This document shows positions 1 through 5,435 of a stretch of 7,771 nucleotides of DNA, piece after piece; within the stretch, counting starts at the first letter, position 1, and the number at the start of each line of letters is the position of its first letter. Under the pieces are notes generated by a model. The model worked only from the letters and a program-made list of their open reading frames with translations, was not told where the DNA came from and searched no databases. This stretch comes from Candidatus Igneacidithiobacillus taiwanensis. Lineage in GTDB: Bacteria > Pseudomonadota > Gammaproteobacteria > Acidithiobacillales > Acidithiobacillaceae. The stretch spans positions 12,861 through 20,631 of the forward strand of contig DDOU01000145.1 of assembly GCA_002341825.1 (NCBI GenBank), read 5' to 3'. A program made the translations under genes and the position numbers.

Positions 1-1915
1 CGATCGCAGTCTCGGCCCCATGGGGTTGCGGCCCCTGCGTCGGCAACTCCTCGCCCTGTCAGGGGATGCCACCGCAGCACGGCGCTGGGCGCTGGCGACC
101 CTGGAGCTACCGGAGGCAGCGGTAGAGGCCTATCTCTTGGTCCTGCTCAAGTCCATCGGTGGCTGGGCAAGCTGGTGTCGGTACCTGCTTTGGCAGGCCG
201 AGCTCGAGGGCAAAAGCCAAGGGGATCTCCTCGATCTGCTCAGCATCCGCATGGTCTGGGAGGCTTTGCTGCGACAGCATGCGAAAGCGGCGGTGCTCGA
301 CTCCTGGCGGCGCCAAGTCCGCGGATGGGTATTCGACGACAAGCGCGCCGAGCAAGAAGACGCCCGCCGCGGCGAGGTCCTCTTGCGCGCCAGCGAGATC
401 GCATACCGGCGGCAGCTTGCTGCCAGTCTGCGGCGGCAACCCTCGCGCCGCAGCCAGGCCAAGGGCACGCCACGGGTGCAGGCGGCGTTTTGTATCGACG
501 TCCGCTCCGAGGTCTATCGGCGCCATTTGGAGAGTGTGTTTGGCGATTGCGAAACCATAGGATTTGCGGGCTTCTTTGGGGTGCTGCTCGAATACCAGCG
601 TCAGGGTGACCGCGTCGCTCGCCCCCAAGCGCCGGTCTTGCTGCGCCCCCAAGTGCATGTGGAAGAAACCGGGCCAAAGGAGATCGTGGAGCGTCGCTTT
701 CGCCGCCTGCGACGCGGCGCCGAGTGGAAGCACTTCAAGCTCTCGGCCGCGTCTTGCTTTTCCTTTGTCGAAACCGCTGGCTTGAGCTACGTGGGCAAAC
801 TGCTGGCGGATAGTCTTGGCTGGCACCTTCCCTCCCCGCCGCCGGATGCGGCAGGGCTGGCTGCCGCCGAGCGCGCCCAGTTGCACTGCGTCTTGCCCGC
901 CTCCCTCGGCATGGAGCAGCGGCTACAGATGGCGGCGTCGATCCTGACCGGGCTTGGCCTCAATCGCGGCATGGCAAAACTGGTGCTATTGGTGGGGCAC
1001 GGCAGTTCGACCACCAATAACCCGCACCGTGCGGGCCTCGATTGCGGCGCCTGCGCCGGCCAGACGGGCGAGGTAAATGCCCGAGCCGCGGCGGATTTAC
1101 TCAACGATCCGGCGGTACGCGAGGGGTTGCGCGCCCAAGGCTGGGAGATCGATTCCAGCGTGGTCTTTTTGCCGGCCCTGCACGACACCACCACCGATGC
1201 CGTGGAGATCCTCGCTGGCCTCGACGATCCTCGCCTCGACCCAGGACTGGTGCAGGAACTGCAGGAGGCCCTGCGCGAGGCAGCCAACCGCACCCGCTTG
1301 GAACGGGTTCTACGCCTGGAGCCGGAGCTACGCGACCCAGTTGCCGTGGCGCAGAATCTGCTGCAACGCGGACGGGATTGGTCTCAGGTACGGCCGGAGT
1401 GGGCCTTGGCCGGCAATGCCGCCTTCATTGCGGCGCCGCGTTGGCGTACCCGTGGGCGCAACCTCGCTGGCCGCGCCTTTCTGCACGATTACGACGCGAC
1501 CAAAGACCCGGATTTTGCCGTACTCAAGCTCATCCTCACCGCGCCCTTGGTGGTAGCGAACTGGATCAACTTGCAGTACTACGCCTCGACGGTGGACAAC
1601 CAGCGCCAAGGCTGCGGCAACAAGGTCTTGCACAACGTTGTGGGCGGTACCCTAGGGGTATTGGAAGGCAACGGCGGTGATTTGCGGGTGGGGCTGTCGG
1701 AACAGTCATTGCGCGACAGCGCCAGTGGTTTGCAGCATGAGCCGCTGCGCCTCTCGGCCTTGGTCGAGGCGCCCATCGAGGCGATGGACCGCATCATCGC
1801 CGAGGCTCCGGCCCTGCGGCAACTCGTCGACAACCGTTGGCTGAGTCTGCTGCAGATCCGTGCCGACGGCTCGCTGCTGGAGCGGCGCGGCGCCGGCGAC
1901 TGGGTCGCCGTTTAA
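1..1915 (+). CDS. dabA: DabA, inorganic carbon pump zinc subunit (5' partial)
   Basis: DUF2309/PF10070 family protein, the cytoplasmic zinc-binding subunit of the DabA-DabB inorganic-carbon accumulation system. DabA resembles a beta-carbonic anhydrase and works with the membrane protein DabB (NuoL/ND5-like) to trap CO2 as bicarbonate using ion-gradient energy. The frame is open to the window's first base (first full codon at 2), so the ATG at 20 is almost certainly internal. Numbering from that ATG, the four zinc-site residues are visible: C158 and D160 in AFCIDVRSE, H327 in VGHGSS, and C342 in AGLDCGACAG. The Cys-x-Asp and His-15-Cys spacings match Halothiobacillus DabA (C351, D353, H524, C539), which implies that roughly 190 N-terminal residues lie upstream. 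The conserved C-terminal block NWINLQYYASTVDN (around residue 514) and a natural TAA end are present. dabB would be expected just upstream, outside this window. The gene looks intact. Assignment to the family is near certain; transport activity is inferred from family knowledge. Confidence 0.93.
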   Translation, partial: DRSLGPMGLRPLRRQLLALSGDATAARRWALATLELPEAAVEAYLLVLLKSIGGWASWCRYLLWQAELEGKSQGDLLDLLSIRMVWEALLRQHAKAAVLDSWRRQVRGWVFDDKRAEQEDARRGEVLLRASEIAYRRQLAASLRRQPSRRSQAKGTPRVQAAFCIDVRSEVYRRHLESVFGDCETIGFAGFFGVLLEYQRQGDRVARPQAPVLLRPQVHVEETGPKEIVERRFRRLRRGAEWKHFKLSAASCFSFVETAGLSYVGKLLADSLGWHLPSPPPDAAGLAAAERAQLHCVLPASLGMEQRLQMAASILTGLGLNRGMAKLVLLVGHGSSTTNNPHRAGLDCGACAGQTGEVNARAAADLLNDPAVREGLRAQGWEIDSSVVFLPALHDTTTDAVEILAGLDDPRLDPGLVQELQEALREAANRTRLERVLRLEPELRDPVAVAQNLLQRGRDWSQVRPEWALAGNAAFIAAPRWRTRGRNLAGRAFLHDYDATKDPDFAVLKLILTAPLVVANWINLQYYASTVDNQRQGCGNKVLHNVVGGTLGVLEGNGGDLRVGLSEQSLRDSASGLQHEPLRLSALVEAPIEAMDRIIAEAPALRQLVDNRWLSLLQIRADGSLLERRGAGDWVAV

Positions 1916-1935
1916 ATAACCCCTGCCGCCGTCAT

Positions 1936-1967
1936 GGCCCTCGGGACGGAAACCCGGGGGCCTTTTT
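1936..1967 (+). terminator. Rho-independent terminator after dabA
   Basis: A 10-bp stem pairs 1936-1945 (GGCCCTCGGG) with 1953-1962 (CCCGGGGGCC), with a single T-G wobble and a 7-base loop (ACGGAAA), followed at once by TTTTT at 1963-1967. It begins 20 bases after the dabA stop. The geometry is that of a strong intrinsic terminator and separates dabA from the next gene. The other strand lacks a T-run, so it looks one-directional. Confidence 0.9.
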
Positions 1968-2051
1968 CATTCCCTTGTTGTTCTGGCTGCAGAAGGTGAA
2001 AAGCTCTGCTACCCTCAAAGTGCGTCATTCACCACAGCAGGGGCCCCCAGC

Positions 2052-2294
2052 ATGCACACCGAACATCAAGATTTGACCGTCGAATTCCCAGAATTGGCGG
2101 AACGTATTCATGCCCTCCAGTCCAGCAACGCGCATTTTGCCAAGCTCTTGGCCGAGTTTGATGCCCTTAGCGCCGAGATCGAACATATCGAGCGCAACGA
2201 TGCGGCCTCGGGCAGCAGCTCTCTGGAGGCACTGAAAAAGCAGCGTCTCGCTCACAAAGACGAGCTCTATCGTATGCTGCAATCGACCAACTGA
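2052..2294 (+). CDS. YdcH/DUF465 family small coiled-coil protein
   Basis: An 80-residue protein matching the YdcH (DUF465) family, which is about 70-80 residues long, helical and of unknown function. Family hallmarks seen: an N-terminal segment with FPELAERIHAL, the motif HFAKLLAEFDAL, then IEHIER, and a C-terminal LKKQRLAHKDELYRML helix. The heptad-like spacing of Leu/Ile and the many charged residues predict an antiparallel helical hairpin or coiled coil. There is no signal peptide or membrane segment, so it is expected in the cytoplasm. The ATG at 2052 is preceded by AGGGG at 2039-2043, eight bases away, which supports this start. The dabA terminator upstream implies its own promoter in 1968-2038. 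The best candidate there is a weak extended -10 (TGCTACCCT, 2007-2015) with no clear -35. No terminator is evident after the stop. The family call is firm; the role is unknown. Confidence 0.88.
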   Translation: MHTEHQDLTVEFPELAERIHALQSSNAHFAKLLAEFDALSAEIEHIERNDAASGSSSLEALKKQRLAHKDELYRMLQSTN

Positions 2295-2320
2295 CCCATT
2301 CCTCGCAACCAGGCTCAGTC

Positions 2321-2407
2321 ATGCTCTACGTAGAACCCGATGCCGGAGTGCAACCCATCGTCCATATCATTCAAGACGCCCGGCGCCAGCTTCGGTGGTT
2401 GGGGTAA
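2321..2407 (+). pseudogene. Possible phospholipase D-like gene remnant (28 codons)
   Basis: A short open frame starts at ATG 2321 and ends at TAA 2405-2407. Its first part, MLYVEPDAGVQPIVHIIQ followed by DARRQL, resembles the N-terminus of phospholipase D/cardiolipin-synthase-like proteins, where a LLVEPD-type strand and a helix of the form xxIxxAxxSI precede an IDLxxY strand. The resemblance ends near 2390, where the expected IDL-type strand is missing, and a stop follows. No HxKxxxxD catalytic motif is found downstream in any frame before the next gene. I read it as the truncated 5' end of a lost gene. It could also be a genuine tiny peptide gene or a chance open frame. There is no strong ribosome binding site (upstream bases are GGCTCAGTC). 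The similarity is from memory of the family, not from a search. Confidence 0.4.
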
Positions 2408-2511
2408 AGCAGCGCGAGACGCCGGTGAGGTTGCCGAAGATGGCGGACGGCTAGCCGTCGATCTCGCCGAGCATGGCCTGCGCCGCTAGGACGGCGGAGG
2501 CCCTGGGCGAG
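2408..2511. other. Non-coding gap with palindrome GACGGCTAGCCGTC
   Basis: About 100 bases between the phospholipase D-like remnant and the stop of the convergent phosphoesterase gene. I find no intact coding frame. The frames are broken by stops; for example, one minus-strand frame reads AQAMLGEIDG and then stops. It contains a perfect 14-bp palindrome at 2446-2459 and the stem-loop described separately at 2475-2502. It may be decayed coding sequence. Confidence 0.35.
2475..2502 (-). terminator. GC-rich stem-loop beyond phosphoesterase stop
   Basis: An 11-bp inverted repeat pairs GGCCTGCGCCG (2475-2485) with CGGCGGAGGCC (2492-2502), with one mismatch and a 6-base loop. It lies nine bases past the stop of the minus-strand phosphoesterase gene, where a transcript-ending hairpin is expected. 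There is no T-run on the minus strand after it, so it is not a canonical intrinsic terminator. It may instead protect the mRNA 3' end or act with Rho. On the plus strand it could serve the ydcH side. Confidence 0.35.
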
Positions 2512-5355
2512 CTACTCGTCCTCCCCCGCCTGATAGGCTGCCAAGGGCGCATGGTGCGCCGCTGCCATCTGCTGCAGATAGGCCATGACCCGCTCATAGG
2601 ATTTCTCGCCCTTGCTGGCGATCCACTCCTGCTTCATCTGCTCCGGCCCCGGCACCTTAAGCAGGGTGGTGGGACTGTAGCTAACGTCCTTGGCCGGCGG
2701 CGGGAGCTGGCTGCCGAGGCTATCCTGATGACGTCGGAACCAGGCGCCGCTCAGGGAGTGCCCCGCCATACCCGCCTCGCGGCGTAGGAGTTTGCTGTCG
2801 GTACACTGTCCCGGGTTGAAAGCGAGGGGTACCTGGATGGGGGTAGGCTGGGGAGTAGGTGCAAAATCCGGGTGATCGGTCCAAATGCCGCTGAAAACAC
2901 TGGCATTTTGGTCCCATTGTGACATCGGCGGTAGGCCAAAAATCGCTTCCGTGGTCTTCAGGATGTTTACCTGTGAGTAGAGATTGGTCTCGAGAAAACC
3001 CCGCTTTACCCACGGCCCCATGGCCAAGGCAAAAGTGCGATGGGCGTTGATATGATCGGCCCCAGACTGGGCATCGTCCTCAGTGAGAAAGACCACCATG
3101 TGCTTCCATTCTGGCGTGGTCGAGAGGTAATGAATGAACTTGGCCGTGGCGTAGTCGTTGTTGGCGACGTAGTAATCGGGGGTGTAGTAGCAGGGTGTAC
3201 GTCCTGCGGTGTGATCGTCCGGCAGCCAGATATAGATGAACCGCGGAAATTTGGCGCCAGGGTGCGCCTTGAGCCAGTTCTCGGCAAGTTGCTCGCGCTG
3301 GGTATCCAAAAGCATCCGGTCCCAGCCCGGAAAGTCCGTGGCCAAATGCTTCTGCATGGCTGGCGAGATATTGCCCGCCTGGGAACGCGACACGAACTCG
3401 CCAAAATCCTCAAAGGAAACGTGGTGCTCCAGCAGGTCGTTGAACAAAAAGAGACGCTGCGGGTAGCTGATCCAAGGATTACTCCATTTGCCCAGCGCCA
3501 AAAGGTTCTTGTAGATGGCATACGGGTCATCGGAACTGGGATGAAAATCGGGCTTACCCGGCTCACCGACGGGAATGAGGGGTTGCGTCCAGCCGGGATT
3601 ACCCACCAGCCCCCGTCCCGAGTAGTACATGGGCCAGGTGCGCTGTACGAAATCGGAATCCGAGGCCGCCGTCGTCCACTGGTGCCCCTGGGCGGTGACC
3701 TCGCCATCGGCCATGAAGTTCACAAAGAGACTATACCGACTCGCCAGGGCATAGAGATTGGGCAGCTCCTTCGGGCCATAGAGATCGAGCTTGGGATCGG
3801 CCCAAACCCCGGCAGGCTGGTAGTCGCCCAAGTCTTCGTCGAAGGTCTTGTTCTCGCGCAAAATGAAGACCACATAGCGGATATGCTTGCGCAAGAAAGC
3901 GGTGGTCTTGGCATCCTCCGCTTGGCGCGCAGCTTGTTGCTGGGGGCTGAAGCCGTCATTGTGCAGGGCGGCAGCGGTCCACTGGGGGAGCTTGGTATCG
4001 AGCTCAGCAAGGGGAATCTTCTGTAGCAGACCGTCCATCATCGTCCCCACCCATTGGTGCTGCACATTGGGGCCGGTACCCAGGCCCTTGGCAGCCACCA
4101 CATAGAGGGCATCTTGGGTAGCCGTCATGCCGGTGGGGTACCAACCGGTGGGGATCAGGCCCAAGGCCTTGCCGCTGGCGAGGTCGTAGACGGCGACATC
4201 GTTATTACCGGCATTGGCGACAAAGAGCTTGCCTTGGGCGATGGCGAGGGCATTGGGATAGGATCCGGGCGGGGCGTCGGGGTAGGGGCTGTCGTTGAGC
4301 ACCCCCTTGAGCTGCAGACTGCGGCTGTCTACCTCCGCCACTTGGTCGACATTGGCGAGGGCGACGTACACGTCCGGGCCTTGCGGCGCGGCGACCAGGG
4401 CGGTGGGATGGACGCCAGCAGCATAATGATCCGGGCCGGTCTGCGGGCCCACGGCTACCGTCCCTAGCAGCCGAAAGGATTCGGGATCCAGCACCGCGAC
4501 GGCATCCGCCCCCCAGAGGCTGACCACCAGGCGCTTACCACCATCCGCCAGGGTAAGAGCGAAGGGATAGGGGCCAACATTCAGATATTCGGTCTTGCCG
4601 GTCTGGAGATCGATGCGGGCAATGCTGTTGCTGAGCATCCCCGTTACAAAGAGATGCCGCTGCTGCGGCCCAAGAACAACGGCATCCGGATAAAAAAGAC
4701 GCGGCTCGTTAGCGCGATGCTCGCCTTGGTAGTAATAGGGATATTGGTCCTTGGGGAAAGGCTGCCACGCCAGAGGGTAGCGGCGCAACACTTCCACCTT
4801 GCCGTCGTGGTAGCGGAATTGCACCACATCGTTGGTGGCGCCGCCCGCGGTAAAGAAGGTGTCGTTGGGGCCTGGAGTAATGCCCTGATAAAAGCTCTGG
4901 TGACCAATCGGGGTAGAGTCCTTGACCGATGCCTCGCCCTTCTCTTCCGGCTCTTTCTTATAAGCCGCCACTTGCGCCACGGGCTGCAGGCTATGCGCGT
5001 TGTAGAGGGTGACGGTCTGCGCCGCCGTGGCACCATTGGCAAGCACTGCCAGTGTGTTCTTCGCCAACGGAATGACGTTGGTAGCCAAGTTGGGAGTGCC
5101 GTTGACCGTTCCTACCGGCGACACGATCCGCCCGGTGGGCAGTACGTGGGTAACCCAGTCGCGATTGGCGGCATTCACTGTCACCGGTGCCAGCAAGTCA
5201 CGGTTGTCACGCGCCGGGATCACTGGCGCAGCCGCAATCCCGCCAGCATTGTCATAAACCGGCACTACTGGCGAGGCGAAAACGACAGGTATTGCAGCCA
5301 GCGAGCCAAAGGCAGCAAGTACCGAATACGCGAGAAAATTACGAGAAAACGGCAT
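2512..5355 (-). CDS. Exported beta-propeller/phosphoesterase fusion protein
   Basis: A 947-residue protein with the layout of proteins often named bifunctional YncE family/alkaline phosphatase family. Residues 1-27 look like a Sec signal peptide: R5 in the n-region, a hydrophobic core from L8, and a V-F-A cleavage motif before S28. Roughly residues 95-425 contain YVTN-type propeller blades, for example NSIARIDLQTGKTEYL, DAVAVLDPESFRLLGTVAVG and NNDVAVYDLASGKALG. A PF04185-like phosphoesterase domain follows at about 493-835. It has RENKTFDEDLGD (E501, N502), LPDDHTAG (D713, D714, H715), the VANND motif (D734) and a late acidic/His cluster, EDDAQSGADHINAHR (E759-D761, D767, H768, H772). In this family such residues bind metal and carry out phosphate-ester hydrolysis. 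A tail of about 110 residues follows that I do not recognise. An export location is inferred from the signal peptide; the substrate (phospholipid, nucleotide or other ester) cannot be told. It is transcribed alone, divergently from glnE, behind AAAGGGA nine bases from the ATG and a possible Pho box. Confidence 0.88.
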   Translation of the reverse strand: MPFSRNFLAYSVLAAFGSLAAIPVVFASPVVPVYDNAGGIAAAPVIPARDNRDLLAPVTVNAANRDWVTHVLPTGRIVSPVGTVNGTPNLATNVIPLAKNTLAVLANGATAAQTVTLYNAHSLQPVAQVAAYKKEPEEKGEASVKDSTPIGHQSFYQGITPGPNDTFFTAGGATNDVVQFRYHDGKVEVLRRYPLAWQPFPKDQYPYYYQGEHRANEPRLFYPDAVVLGPQQRHLFVTGMLSNSIARIDLQTGKTEYLNVGPYPFALTLADGGKRLVVSLWGADAVAVLDPESFRLLGTVAVGPQTGPDHYAAGVHPTALVAAPQGPDVYVALANVDQVAEVDSRSLQLKGVLNDSPYPDAPPGSYPNALAIAQGKLFVANAGNNDVAVYDLASGKALGLIPTGWYPTGMTATQDALYVVAAKGLGTGPNVQHQWVGTMMDGLLQKIPLAELDTKLPQWTAAALHNDGFSPQQQAARQAEDAKTTAFLRKHIRYVVFILRENKTFDEDLGDYQPAGVWADPKLDLYGPKELPNLYALASRYSLFVNFMADGEVTAQGHQWTTAASDSDFVQRTWPMYYSGRGLVGNPGWTQPLIPVGEPGKPDFHPSSDDPYAIYKNLLALGKWSNPWISYPQRLFLFNDLLEHHVSFEDFGEFVSRSQAGNISPAMQKHLATDFPGWDRMLLDTQREQLAENWLKAHPGAKFPRFIYIWLPDDHTAGRTPCYYTPDYYVANNDYATAKFIHYLSTTPEWKHMVVFLTEDDAQSGADHINAHRTFALAMGPWVKRGFLETNLYSQVNILKTTEAIFGLPPMSQWDQNASVFSGIWTDHPDFAPTPQPTPIQVPLAFNPGQCTDSKLLRREAGMAGHSLSGAWFRRHQDSLGSQLPPPAKDVSYSPTTLLKVPGPEQMKQEWIASKGEKSYERVMAYLQQMAAAHHAPLAAYQAGEDE

Positions 5356-5364
5356 AGGATTGCG

Positions 5365-5371
5365 TCCCTTT
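5365..5371 (-). promoter_or_regulatory. Ribosome binding site of phosphoesterase gene
   Basis: On the minus strand the bases read AAAGGGA, ending nine bases before the ATG at 5355. This supports that start, which also gives a proper signal peptide. Confidence 0.65.
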
Positions 5372-5376
5372 CATAC

Positions 5377-5390
5377 GGTGGCAGTCCACC
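5377..5390. repeat. Small perfect hairpin in divergent intergenic region
   Basis: GGTGG (5377-5381) and CCACC (5386-5390) pair perfectly around a 4-base loop. The element sits between the putative Pho box and the ribosome binding site of the phosphoesterase gene, probably in its 5' leader. It is short, so it could be a leader hairpin, a small operator-like site, or chance. Confidence 0.3.
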
Positions 5391-5407
5391 TGAATTTCTG
5401 CGACCCT

Positions 5408-5425
5408 ATCACAGAAATGTTACGG
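5408..5425 (-). promoter_or_regulatory. Putative Pho box upstream of phosphoesterase gene
   Basis: Read on the minus strand, the site is CCGTAAC-ATTT-CTGTGAT. This has the 7-4-7 layout of PhoB half-sites (consensus CTGTCAT, A/T-rich spacer, CTGTCAT) with an 11-base repeat period. The promoter-proximal half matches 6 of 7 positions, the distal half 4 of 7, and the spacer is all A/T. It lies 52 bases upstream of the phosphoesterase ATG, a fitting place for a PhoB site replacing the -35. A clear -10 is not seen: a weak TGATAGGGT overlaps the site's edge. A phosphate-ester hydrolase is a natural Pho regulon member, which raises the prior. The match is by eye only. Confidence 0.4.
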
Positions 5426-5435
5426 TATGATGAAC

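Noticed and set aside
107..886. 259-codon minus-strand open frame opposite dabA
   Set aside because: It is antisense to the conserved DabA coding frame, including the first zinc motif, and shows no family resemblance or ribosome site.
1837..2076. 79-codon plus-strand open frame spanning the dabA end and terminator
   Set aside because: It reads through the terminator hairpin out of frame with dabA and into the DUF465 gene, so both neighbours explain the sequence better.
2473..2787. 104-codon plus-strand open frame at the phosphoesterase 3' end
   Set aside because: It is almost entirely antisense to the phosphoesterase C-terminus and starts inside the stem-loop at 2475-2502. No homology is recognised.
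3040..4026. 328-codon plus-strand open frame opposite the phosphoesterase gene
   Set aside because: It lies wholly antisense to a gene with clear domain motifs. Its composition (rich in Gly, Val and Arg) is what GC-rich antisense frames give, and it shows no recognisable family.
4654..5430. 258-codon plus-strand open frame running to the glnE start
   Set aside because: It overlaps the signal peptide and propeller of the phosphoesterase on the other strand, runs across the divergent promoter, and has no recognisable protein features.
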